The notes beneath the pieces were generated by a model. It searched no databases. It was not told where the DNA came from and worked only from the letters and a program-made list of their open reading frames with translations. From Bacteroidota bacterium (GTDB taxonomy: Bacteria > Bacteroidota > Bacteroidia > Sphingobacteriales > Sphingobacteriaceae), in the NCBI GenBank assembly GCA_026224775.1, contig JAMFRP010000019.1, positions 1-64,000 of the forward strand: a DNA stretch of 64,000 bases, written 5' to 3'. Below are positions 15,766 through 23,511 of the stretch, piece by piece. Position 1 is the stretch's first letter. The number at the start of each line of letters is the position of its first letter. The translations under genes were made by a program, and so were the position numbers.

Positions 15766-15922
15766 TACCCTCTTTTTTGCTTGCAAAAGAGAGGGTGGTC
15801 GAGTGCAGCGTAGACCGGGTGAGTAATTATACGAGCGACATTAGCGCAGATGCCTGGCGCACAGTTGACTCACGACTGCGCTTCGTTGGTCGCCTCTCTG
15901 CGCCAGTGGCGTAAAGAGATGG
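15766..15922. repeat. Inverted pair of hairpin-GGGTGAGT repeats
   Basis: Plus unit 15766-15824: hairpin ACCCTCTTTTTTGC/GCAAAAGAGAGGGT, linker with GTCGAGTGCAGCGTAGAC, tail CGGGTGAGTAA. A diverged minus unit (15877-15922: GACTCACGACTGCGCTTCG...) faces it. Single units of the same family lie at 27648-27701 and 40073-40129. Confidence 0.65.
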
Positions 15923-15934
15923 GAAACACTCTTA

Positions 15935-15969
15935 AAACCATAAAGCCGCTTTTGGCGGCTTTATGGTTT
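15935..15969 (-). terminator. Terminator hairpin downstream of usp
   Basis: AAACCATAAAGCCGC and GCGGCTTTATGGTTT form a perfect 15-bp stem with a 5-nt loop, followed on the minus strand by a short T run. It lies 29 bp after the usp stop codon. Confidence 0.75.
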
Positions 15970-15997
15970 GTGAAATTGTATAAAACTTAGGTTGTGG

Positions 15998-16819
15998 TTA
16001 TTCGTGTAGTACCAATATGGCTTTTACCGTTTTGTTCATAATTTGGTTTACGGTACTGCGGTTAAACAGGCGGTAAACTATGTTATGATGATGTTTCACC
16101 AGGCATAAAATATCGGTATCGTGCTCCTCTACAAACTGCATAATACCATTTAACGGGCGACTATCAGTTATATAATTAAAATCCAGTTCGGCATTTTTAA
16201 TTAAGTCCTGCAGTTTGCTTTCGCCGGCCTCGATATATTTTGAATCTTTTCTTTCGGCAACATATAATACCTTCATATTTTTCGATCCGAAGGCTTCAAC
16301 CATCTCATTCAAAGCATTTACATCATCGGCTGATAGCCTGGTTTCGTAATCAGTAGCCAGCGTAATAACCGGCACACCCGAAAACTTACTTTCCAACGGA
16401 ATAATAAGCGTCGGTATTTTTACTGCCGAAACAATGGTACTCACGTTACTGCCTACGATACCTGAAAGGTTGGTAGAACCGGTCATGCCCATTACCAACA
16501 ATTCAACGTGGTGCTCCTCAATGAATTTGCCTATTACATTTTTCAGGAAGCCTACACCGCATACGGTATTTACTTCAATATCTTTAAACTCATCCTCGTC
16601 GGTAAATTTGGCTACCCAATCCTTTAGCGCCTGGCGTTTATTGTTATAATAATCATCAATAAAAATAGCGTTGTAAGTGTTATTGTTGATGCCTTCGGTG
16701 GGGCCGATTGCATGTATTGCGCATACTTCCATGTTCAATATTTTAGCTAAGTGCATAGCATATTCCATGGCATTGGCTGCGCTATTTGAAAAATCTGTAG
16801 CAACAAGTATTTGTTTCAT
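15998..16819 (-). CDS. Tandem-domain universal stress protein
   Basis: A 273-residue protein with two UspA domains in tandem. The first opens MKQILVATDFSNSAANAMEYAM and contains the ATP-binding signature GMTGSTNLSGIVGSNVS (G-x2-G-x9-G-S type). The second (from about residue 150, PVITLATDYE) is more diverged and lacks the full glycine signature, ending VKAILVLHE. Such proteins respond to nutrient or redox stress and may bind ATP. It lies 36 bp after the phosphate transporter gene on the same strand, so the two are probably co-transcribed and end at the hairpin at 15935-15969. Confidence 0.93.
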   Translation of the reverse strand: MKQILVATDFSNSAANAMEYAMHLAKILNMEVCAIHAIGPTEGINNNTYNAIFIDDYYNNKRQALKDWVAKFTDEDEFKDIEVNTVCGVGFLKNVIGKFIEEHHVELLVMGMTGSTNLSGIVGSNVSTIVSAVKIPTLIIPLESKFSGVPVITLATDYETRLSADDVNALNEMVEAFGSKNMKVLYVAERKDSKYIEAGESKLQDLIKNAELDFNYITDSRPLNGIMQFVEEHDTDILCLVKHHHNIVYRLFNRSTVNQIMNKTVKAILVLHE

Positions 16820-16855
16820 TTTTTCAATATTTTTAAGTGAATTTGCTTTAAAGCA

Positions 16856-18274
16856 TTAAATAAATAAGTGGAAGAATAGGAATAATAAAAATGCTAAAAT
16901 TATAGCAACCGGCAAAGTTAATACCCATGCCAAAGCTATATTTTTTAACGTTTTACTGTTCAGGTTACCTGCCCCGCCCGATGCCAACATCGACCCGGCT
17001 ATACCGCTTGATAGTACGTGCGTGGTACTCACCGGCAAACCAAAGCTGCTGCTTAAGCCTATAGTTGCGGCAGCTACCAACTCTGAACTTGCACCCTGCG
17101 CATAGTTCAAATGCTGGTTGCCTATTTTTTCACCTATTGTTACCACAATACGTTTCCAGCCAACCATGGTACCAATACCTAAAGATATTGATATAGTCGC
17201 AATTACCCATATCGGCGCGAAATCAGTAAGGTTGGTAAGATCTTTTGAGGTTTCTGTAAGCGTTGCCCTGTCCTGGTTCATCAGTTTAATATCCTGTGCA
17301 GCTAATATTGCAGTTACATCTTTACCAGCGCTTTTTATCTGCTTGCGGAATTTATAGGTTTTATCTGCCGGGTTGCTGCTTGCTAATGCCGTCTTAGTTT
17401 TATCTATTGCTGAATCAGCGGTTAGTATTAAGGTTTTACCTGCTGCGTCCGTTGCTGTAACATGGCTCAGCACCAGCTCAGTTCTGTTTAACGAGGCCAG
17501 TGTTTTATCGCTTGATGCTTCATGGTTTACCGCGAATTTTGCCGGTAGAAAGGCAATCAGTATCAGCATTAATAATCCAACACCCTTTTGCCCGTCGTTA
17601 CTGCCGTGGAAAAAGCTTACCAGCGTACAGGTAGTGATCAGCAATAAACGGATCAATATTGGCGGGGTATCATTTTCGTTTTCCGGGATGTGGAATAATG
17701 CTTTCCATTTGATCACGTGGATCAACAGATACATCAGTCCTGCCGCGGCACCAAAACCAATCAGCGGTGATAAGATCAGTGATAAACCAATTTCTTTTGC
17801 CTTGTCCCAGTTTACACCTGCACCACCGTAGTACCATGTAAAAGCTATACTGGCACCAATCATGGCACCAATTAATGTATGCGAGCTGGAGCAGGGTATA
17901 CCTAAGTACCATGTACCTAAGTTCCATACGATGGAGGCCAGCAATACCGCCAGCACCATACAGGCGCCCACGCTCACGGGCAGCTTCATTAATTCATCCA
18001 AAGGCAGTAGCTTTAAAATGCCCATGGCTACAGCCACACCGCCTAAAAATACGCCCAAAAAATTGAAGGTACCTGACCATGGAATAGCATAAACAGGTTT
18101 TAATGCTTTGGTGTAGATAACCGTAGCAACAGCGTTCGCCGTATCATGAAAACCGTTAACAAACTCAAAGCCGACAACCGCCAGTAAACAAATAGCAAAA
18201 ACAATTAGCAGCGACGTGCTTAAATTAACCTCGCCGAGTAGCGGCAGGGTGATTGCACTTAATACATGGAGCAT
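16856..18274 (-). CDS. PiT-family inorganic phosphate transporter
   Basis: A 472-residue inner-membrane protein of the PiT/PHO4 family, which imports phosphate (often as metal-phosphate) with protons or cations. The N-terminal duplicated signature is GFEFVNGFHDTANAVATVIYT and the C-terminal half carries the partner region SSFGLPVSTTHVLSSGIAGSM. A soluble insertion of about 120 residues (about 250-370; SDKTLASLNRTELVLSHVTA) separates the two halves, common in Bacteroidota members. Around ten hydrophobic helices are visible. It is followed by the usp gene. Its position beside a phosphorolytic sugar cluster suggests, but does not prove, supply of phosphate to that pathway. Confidence 0.94.
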   Translation of the reverse strand: MLHVLSAITLPLLGEVNLSTSLLIVFAICLLAVVGFEFVNGFHDTANAVATVIYTKALKPVYAIPWSGTFNFLGVFLGGVAVAMGILKLLPLDELMKLPVSVGACMVLAVLLASIVWNLGTWYLGIPCSSSHTLIGAMIGASIAFTWYYGGAGVNWDKAKEIGLSLILSPLIGFGAAAGLMYLLIHVIKWKALFHIPENENDTPPILIRLLLITTCTLVSFFHGSNDGQKGVGLLMLILIAFLPAKFAVNHEASSDKTLASLNRTELVLSHVTATDAAGKTLILTADSAIDKTKTALASSNPADKTYKFRKQIKSAGKDVTAILAAQDIKLMNQDRATLTETSKDLTNLTDFAPIWVIATISISLGIGTMVGWKRIVVTIGEKIGNQHLNYAQGASSELVAAATIGLSSSFGLPVSTTHVLSSGIAGSMLASGGAGNLNSKTLKNIALAWVLTLPVAIILAFLLFLFFHLFI

Positions 18275-18844
18275 AATTTGATTTTTTGGGTGAGCAATAG
18301 TGATTAATTAGTTTATTAATCAAAGAAATCGATATCATGCTTATTTCACGAAAAAATCAGATTATCAAATTGTTACGTTATTCTATAGTGTATGTTAATG
18401 TTTTTTTTGGGTGAGCGGTTGGATTGGGTTGTTATGTTGTATACCTGTCTATGGTATCGCTGACGCTAAGTCGTCACTTTTCTTTTTCCGCAAAAGAAAA
18501 GTAACCAAAAGAAAACTCCCGGCTGCGCCTGCTTCTTTGAGTGTTTGTGCTTTAACGTCTGGTGTGGTTGCCGAATCAGACTATGCCGGTTTTAGGCGGT
18601 TAACGGTGGGTTGTGCTTTTGGCTAATGTTGAAGAAACAGCCTCACAGAGCGTCATTGCGTAGCGTGGCAATCTCTACATAGGTAAGTCGGTTTTGTAGG
18701 TTTTTTCTGCACAGCATAGAGATTGCTTCGTTCCTCGCAATTGACGGTAAGGTTTTAGAAATCATTTCGTTCGCCCGCTCCGGCACCCTCACACCCCGCT
18801 CTCACCCCAACTAATCTTTCACACTCGAATATGAGAGGGGCTAA
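18275..18844. other. Repeat-rich gap between the lipoprotein gene and the PiT gene
   Basis: No gene is supported. It contains an inverted repeat CTTTTCTTTT/AAAAGAAAAG (18477-18486/18492-18501) inside a sequence (…GTCACTTTTC…AAAGTAACCAAAAG…) that recurs as a dispersed repeat in many genomes, and one of two 160-bp direct repeats (18651-18815). An open 71-codon frame across the first of these is repeat-derived. Confidence 0.65.
18651..18815. repeat. 160-bp direct repeat, copy 1
   Basis: A TCATTGCG-type inverted repeat (18651-18746) plus about 70 bp of tail (GGTAAGGTTTTAGAAATCAT ... CACACCCCGC). It is nearly identical to 19921-20086. In this copy the left arm reads GTAGCGTGG instead of GAGGAACGAAG, so its two arms no longer match perfectly. 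Confidence 0.85.
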
Positions 18845-19813
18845 TTAGTGAGAGACAACAAATACAGATTTTCCATAATTAAGGCCGGTGTTTGACAAAA
18901 CAGACGGTGAGCCATTCTTCCATGAGTAGGCAAATTGGACAATTCCGGGCGGTTTTTGTATATCGCTACCCGCCATATAAGTATCGGTTCCATTTACAGC
19001 CAATCCGTAAGCTATTGTATATTCGTCGTAACTTGTTGCTACGCCGTTTTTCCAGAGCGTGGCATACATTCCGGCTCCTTCGGTGATGTAGCCGGCAAGG
19101 TAAACGTTATTACCGGATACCTTTATATCATAAATAGTCCCATCGAGAGCATTTTCAATAGGGACGAACGTTCCATTTTTCCAGTAGCCATCTGCCATGC
19201 TATTGGCATCGCTGTTAAAGCCAGATACGTATACATCATTTCCCGCGACAGCTATTGAAGTGGCGGTCCCAAATCCTAAAGTTGTGGCAACGCCATTCTT
19301 CCAATATGTTGCTGTTAAATTGCCTCCCATATCGTTGGTTGTTTCGCCTGCCATATAAATGTCGTTTCCTACAATCGTAATTGCATAAATATCGCCGCCA
19401 ACGCCTAAATTAATCAACTGGCCATTTTTCCAATAAGCAGCTTCTGAGTATCCATTGGGGGTTAAAACCATCCCTGCCAGGTACACATCTGTTCCGTCCA
19501 CAGCAACAGCGTAGGTTTCACCGGCACCTAAATCAATACGCGTACCGTTTTTGTAATAAAAAGCGGATGGGCCCTGCCCGGTTTCTACCCCTCCAGAGAC
19601 ATATACATCACCATTACTTACTACAATTTTCCCGTCAATTGAATTTCCGTCGCCCAACTGTGTTGCTACACCGTTTTTCCAATAGGTTGCTTTACCGTTG
19701 GCAATGCCGGATACATATACATCAACTGTTTTTGAGTCTTTGAGATCTTTTTTACAGCCTGCTATAATTAATATTAATAAACTTAAATAAGAGATTTTTA
19801 AATATAATCGCAT
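18845..19813 (-). CDS. Repeat-built lipoprotein, WKNG repeats, probable beta-propeller
   Basis: A 322-residue secreted lipoprotein: signal peptide with lipobox IIAGC (Cys20), then KKDLKDSK. The mature part is about seven tandem units of 38-45 residues, each with a core like ATYWKNGVATxLG followed by AxxVxGxDVYVAG (YVSG, YLAG and YMAG variants). The pattern of Trp-Lys-Asn-Gly turns and VYxAG strands suggests a beta-propeller. No catalytic residues are apparent, so surface binding is the best guess. It sits alone between two 160-bp direct repeats (18651-18815 and 19921-20086), which could allow deletion by recombination. Confidence 0.8.
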   Translation of the reverse strand: MRLYLKISYLSLLILIIAGCKKDLKDSKTVDVYVSGIANGKATYWKNGVATQLGDGNSIDGKIVVSNGDVYVSGGVETGQGPSAFYYKNGTRIDLGAGETYAVAVDGTDVYLAGMVLTPNGYSEAAYWKNGQLINLGVGGDIYAITIVGNDIYMAGETTNDMGGNLTATYWKNGVATTLGFGTATSIAVAGNDVYVSGFNSDANSMADGYWKNGTFVPIENALDGTIYDIKVSGNNVYLAGYITEGAGMYATLWKNGVATSYDEYTIAYGLAVNGTDTYMAGSDIQKPPGIVQFAYSWKNGSPSVLSNTGLNYGKSVFVVSH

Positions 19814-20178
19814 TTTGATAGAGGGAAAGGTATTATTTGGGTAAATATAATTTATTTTTTTAACACCTTTTTTGCGCTCATGTTTACCTTCCCCAATTTT
19901 GCTGCGCTTGAGTGTTTAAGCGTCATTGCGAGGAACGAAGCAATCTCTACATAGGTAAGTCGGTTTTGTAGGTTTTATCTGCACAGCATAGAGATTGCTT
20001 CGTTCCTCGCAATGACGGTAAGGTTTTAGAAATCATTTCGTTCGCCCTCTCCGGCACCTCACACCCCGCCTCCCAACCCAAACTAACCGTTGAACAATCT
20101 CCCACAATCAATATTTGTAAATTAACTTAGACGGGTTATTAAAAAACCATACCTTAGTGTCAATTGTACATATTGATA
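19814..20178. other. Gap upstream of pgmB
   Basis: No gene. Mainly the second 160-bp direct repeat (19921-20086). The last 90 bp are AT-rich and should hold the promoter of the sugar operon; no unambiguous TAnnTTTG/TTG pair was found. Confidence 0.6.
19921..20086. repeat. 160-bp direct repeat, copy 2
   Basis: An intact inverted repeat (arms TCATTGCGAGGAACGAAGCA and complement, 19921-20017) plus the same tail as copy 1 at 18651-18815. Together they bracket the WKNG lipoprotein gene. Confidence 0.85.
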
Positions 20179-20829
20179 ATGACGACTATAAAAGCTTGCA
20201 TATTTGATTTAGATGGTGTAATTGTTGACACCGCGGTTTATCATTACAAAGCCTGGAAACGCTTAGCCAACCAGCTCGGTTTTGATTTTACGGAAGAACA
20301 AAACGAGAAACTGAAAGGTGTTAGCCGCACACGCAGTTTGGAATTGATATTGCAATGGGGCGGCATCAGCAAATCGCCTGCAGAGCAGGAGGAACTAGCT
20401 ACACTTAAAAACACGTGGTATGTGGATATGATCAGTCACATGACACCAGCCGAGATATTACCCGGCGCAAAGGAGTTTTTAGTGACTTGCCGCGCGGCGG
20501 GATTAAAAACCGCATTGGGTTCGGCCAGTAAAAATTCGACGATGATATTGGAGAAGGTGGATATTGTTGATCTGTTTGATGCCGTGATTGATGGCAACAA
20601 GGTTACCAAAGCCAAACCCGACCCGGAAGTATTTTTAAAAGGTGCCGAAGCTGTTGGCGTTTCTCCAGCTGAATGTGTGGTATTTGAAGATGCGATTGCA
20701 GGCGTTGAAGCAGCCGTAGCAGGTGGTATGAAAGCTGTAGGCATAGGCTCGCCGGATGTTTTGGGCGAGGCTAATTTAGTGATTAGCGGGCTGGACAAAA
20801 TGAGTTTGGAGAAGTTGAAAGAGTTATAA
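20179..20829 (+). CDS. pgmB: Beta-phosphoglucomutase (HAD superfamily)
   Basis: Converts beta-D-glucose 1-phosphate to glucose 6-phosphate, the step after maltose phosphorolysis. 216 residues from the ATG at 20179 (an in-frame TTG lies five codons upstream, but MTTIKACIFDLDG is the usual opening). HAD motif I is FDLDGVIVDTA (Asp nucleophile and general-acid Asp), motif II is GSASKN, the motif III Lys is in VTKAKPDPEVF, and motif IV is VFEDAIAGVEAA. The cap segment KGVSRTRSLELIL is the phosphoglucomutase substrate loop. It is the first gene of the plus-strand set with GH65, GH13 and MFS genes, which fixes its role well. Confidence 0.94.
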   Translation: MTTIKACIFDLDGVIVDTAVYHYKAWKRLANQLGFDFTEEQNEKLKGVSRTRSLELILQWGGISKSPAEQEELATLKNTWYVDMISHMTPAEILPGAKEFLVTCRAAGLKTALGSASKNSTMILEKVDIVDLFDAVIDGNKVTKAKPDPEVFLKGAEAVGVSPAECVVFEDAIAGVEAAVAGGMKAVGIGSPDVLGEANLVISGLDKMSLEKLKEL

Positions 20830-20850
20830 AAAAGAATAACCTAATACTCT

Positions 20851-20941
20851 TGTCATTGCGAGGAGGAACGACGAAGCAATCGCGAACCATGCAAATCGAT
20901 CAGGCATAGTTCGCGATTGCCACGCTGCGCTCGCAATGACA
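20851..20941. repeat. Inverted repeat, TCATTGCGAGG type
   Basis: About 90 bp: TGTCATTGCGAGGAGGAACG on the left, GCGCTCGCAATGACA on the right, with inner arms GCAATCGCGAAC / GTTCGCGATTGC. It lies between pgmB and the GH65 gene. Other members of the family are at 34075, 39838 and 58704. Confidence 0.8.
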
Positions 20942-20960
20942 TGTTTTTAACACGATAGCT

Positions 20961-23264
20961 ATGAAAGATTACATTAAAATAGACGAGTGGAAGATTATTG
21001 AAGAGGGCTTTGATCCTCATCATAATAAGGTATCCGAAAGTATATTTAGCCTGGGTAATGGCCGGATGGGGCAGCGCGCTAACTTTGAGGAGGCCTACAG
21101 CGGCGAAACCCTGCAAGGCAATTACGTAGCCGGCGTTTATTATAATGATAAAACCCGTGTGGGCTGGTGGAAAAACGGCTATCCGGAGTATTTTTCCAAG
21201 GTAATTAACGCTGCCAACTGGATAGGTATTGATGTGGTGATTGACGGCATCCAATTAGATTTGGCTAAATGTGAAATCAGCAGTTTTCGCCGGGAGTTGA
21301 ATATGCAGGAAGGGTATTTGAAGCGTAACTTCACTGCTAAAAACAGCGCCGGTAAAGAGGTTGAGGTAGAATCCATCCGCTTTTGCAGTATGGTTAATGA
21401 CGAGGCAGGGGCTATTAAATATACCATCACCCCAAAAAACTTCAGCGGCAATATCACCCTAACTCCTTTTATTGATGGCGATGTAGTAAATCAGGATGCT
21501 AACTACGATGAAAAGTTTTGGGACGAGATTGGCAAAGAATGCTTTGCTAATGGCTGTTTAGTACATCTCCGCACCAAGAAAACGGGTTTTGATGTGGTTA
21601 CAGGTATGCTGTATAGCATTACCCAAAATGTTACAGCAGTAACAGCATCCGCAGAATCCATAGAAAAAGAAAAATACATAGGCGCTAAGGTTGAGTTACA
21701 AACGCAGCAGGGGCAGGCGATTACGGTATTTAAATACGCGGCCAACCTATCCTCACAAAACCACCCGGTTGAGCAGTTAGAGGATAAACTAAAGGAAACT
21801 TTAGATCGCGTGAGCAAAAAAGGTTTCGATGCCATGCTAAGCGAGCAGGCAAATGCATGGGCCGAAAAGTGGAAAAATAACGATATTATTATTGAGGGCG
21901 ATGCATCGGCGCAGCAGGGCATCAGGTTTAATATATTCCAGTTGAACCAGACTTATACTGGTCAGGATGATCGTTTAAACATCGGCCCCAAAGGCTTTAC
22001 CGGCGAAAAATACGGCGGTGTTACTTATTGGGATACCGAGGCTTATTGTGTGCCTTTCTATCTGTCGACAGCAGAGCAACAGGTAACTAAGAACTTGTTA
22101 TTGTATCGATATAAGCAACTTCCGCAGGCTTATGAAAATGCCGCCATGCTGGGTTTCGGTAACGGCGCTGCGTTATATCCGATGGTGAGCATTAACGGGT
22201 TAGAATGCCATAACGAATGGGAAATAACTTTTGAAGAGCTGCATCGTAACGGTGCTATGGCATATGCTATATTCAACTATGTGCGCTATACCGCTGATGA
22301 AAGTTATTTGGTGGATTACGGTTTGGAAGTATTGATCGGGATTGCCAGGTTTTGGTCGCAACGGGTTAGCTGGTCGGAAGCAAAGCAGCAGTATGTAATG
22401 CTGGGTATTACCGGGCCTAACGAATACGAGAATAACGTAAACAATAACTGGTACACCAATACTTTGGCTTGCTGGTGCATGCAATATACCACCGAGGTTA
22501 TTGAAAAAGTTAAAGGTTTGGATGAAGCCAAATACAAGGCATTAGTCACTAAACTTAACTTTAACGAGCAGGATGAAATAGGCAAATTCATCCACATTAT
22601 TGAGAATATGTATTTCCCGTATGATGAGCAACACCGGGTATTTATGCAGCAGGATGGTTATTTGGATAAGGAACAGATTTTGGTTAAAGATCTGCCTGCA
22701 TCTGATCGTCCATTGAACCAAAAATGGAGCTGGGACAGGATACTGCGTTCATGCTTTATTAAACAGGCTGATGTCTTGCAAGGGATTTATTTCTTCGAGG
22801 ATCAGTATGATATCGAAACCATCCGCAGGAATTATGATTTTTATGAGCCGAGGACGGTTCATGAATCGTCGTTATCACCATGCCTGCATGCTATTATAGC
22901 CGCTAAGCTAGGCGATGAGGCAAGGGCCTATGAGTTTTACCTGCGTACCGCCCGTTTGGATCTGGATGATTATAATAACGATACCGAGGATGGCTGTCAT
23001 ATCACCTCCATGGCAGGCACATGGATGACGGTTGTAGAAGGTTTCGCCGGTATGCGCGTGCGCGATGGTAAGCTATCGTTCAGACCGTTTTTGCCGGGTA
23101 AATGGCAATCGTTTTCATTCAATATTGGTTTCCGTGGCGCGCTGCTTAATATTAAAGTGAGCAAGGAGGGCGTATTGGTTAAAAATCTTTCGGATATTGA
23201 GGCCACTATTTTGGTTGACGATAAGCAATCGCCAGTGAAAGCCAATAGTGAGGTATCAATATAA
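20961..23264 (+). CDS. GH65 family phosphorylase, probably maltose phosphorylase
   Basis: A 767-residue cytoplasmic GH65 enzyme: inverting phosphorolysis of an alpha-glucoside to beta-glucose 1-phosphate plus glucose. The N-terminal beta-sandwich has the family opening (YIKIDEWKIIEEGFDPHHN, SIFSLGNGRMGQRANFEE). The (alpha/alpha)6 barrel contains GVTYWDTEAYCVPFYL and the catalytic-acid motif CHNEWEITFEELHRNG (around residue 419), then GITGPNEYENNVNNN and the phosphate-site region RTVHESSLSPC. These match maltose phosphorylases more closely than trehalose or kojibiose enzymes as far as can be judged by eye. An adjacent pgmB consuming the beta-anomer supports the assignment. Signal peptide absent. 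Confidence 0.9.
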   Translation: MKDYIKIDEWKIIEEGFDPHHNKVSESIFSLGNGRMGQRANFEEAYSGETLQGNYVAGVYYNDKTRVGWWKNGYPEYFSKVINAANWIGIDVVIDGIQLDLAKCEISSFRRELNMQEGYLKRNFTAKNSAGKEVEVESIRFCSMVNDEAGAIKYTITPKNFSGNITLTPFIDGDVVNQDANYDEKFWDEIGKECFANGCLVHLRTKKTGFDVVTGMLYSITQNVTAVTASAESIEKEKYIGAKVELQTQQGQAITVFKYAANLSSQNHPVEQLEDKLKETLDRVSKKGFDAMLSEQANAWAEKWKNNDIIIEGDASAQQGIRFNIFQLNQTYTGQDDRLNIGPKGFTGEKYGGVTYWDTEAYCVPFYLSTAEQQVTKNLLLYRYKQLPQAYENAAMLGFGNGAALYPMVSINGLECHNEWEITFEELHRNGAMAYAIFNYVRYTADESYLVDYGLEVLIGIARFWSQRVSWSEAKQQYVMLGITGPNEYENNVNNNWYTNTLACWCMQYTTEVIEKVKGLDEAKYKALVTKLNFNEQDEIGKFIHIIENMYFPYDEQHRVFMQQDGYLDKEQILVKDLPASDRPLNQKWSWDRILRSCFIKQADVLQGIYFFEDQYDIETIRRNYDFYEPRTVHESSLSPCLHAIIAAKLGDEARAYEFYLRTARLDLDDYNNDTEDGCHITSMAGTWMTVVEGFAGMRVRDGKLSFRPFLPGKWQSFSFNIGFRGALLNIKVSKEGVLVKNLSDIEATILVDDKQSPVKANSEVSI

Positions 23265-23307
23265 AAAAGCATTAGACAGTTTTTGGTTGGCGTATGTAAG
23301 TTGTAGA

Positions 23308-23358
23308 AACACACCCCTGCTGTTACACAGGCTAACGCGCCCCCTCTCAAGAGGGGAA
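23308..23358 (-). repeat. CCCCTC bipartite repeat, long form
   Basis: Minus-oriented: AACACACCCCT (23308-23318), a 22-nt linker, CCCCTCTCAAGAGGGGAA (23341-23358). The linker has TGTTACACAGGCTAACGCGC, almost the same as in the copy at 23447-23497. Confidence 0.8.
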
Positions 23359-23405
23359 TTAAAATCGAATATCTATTAATAAATAAAAAACATTGGCCCG
23401 TGCGG

Positions 23406-23497
23406 TTCCCCTCTTGAGAGGGGGCAGGGGTGTGTTAAACTGTAGAAACACACCCCTACCATCACACAGGCTAATGCGCCCCCTCTCAAGAGGGGAA
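23406..23497. repeat. Gene-less inverted pair of the DUF559-associated repeat
   Basis: Short unit, plus: TTCCCCTCTTGAGAGGGG (23406-23423), GC, AGGGGTGTGTT (23426-23436). Spacer of 10 nt. Long unit, minus: AACACACCCCT (23447-23457), 22-nt linker, CCCCTCTCAAGAGGGGAA (23480-23497). Same short-plus/long-minus order as around the DUF559 gene at 8761-9254, but only 92 bp long. Confidence 0.8.
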
Positions 23498-23511
23498 CTA
23501 AAACCAATTAC

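Larger units (their letters stand above)
15589..15997. other. Gap between usp and the GH31 gene
   Basis: No gene. The right half holds an inverted pair of GGGTGAGT-type repeats (15766-15922) and a terminator hairpin (15935-15969). The left part is AT-rich and probably holds the GH31 promoter. Confidence 0.6.
23265..23511. other. Spacer between GH65 and GH13 genes, three repeat units
   Basis: Holds a solo long CCCCTC repeat (23308-23358), then a short/long inverted pair (23406-23497). The rest is AT-rich. No gene and no clear promoter. Confidence 0.7.

Noticed and set aside
18411..18626. A 71-codon frame with FFFRKRKVTKRK
   Set aside because: This peptide comes from a widely dispersed intergenic repeat with an inverted CTTTTCTTTT core, not from a gene.
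20853..21254. A 133-codon minus-strand frame over the start of the GH65 gene
   Set aside because: It lies opposite strongly conserved GH65 coding sequence and ends in the inverted repeat; it is a shadow frame.
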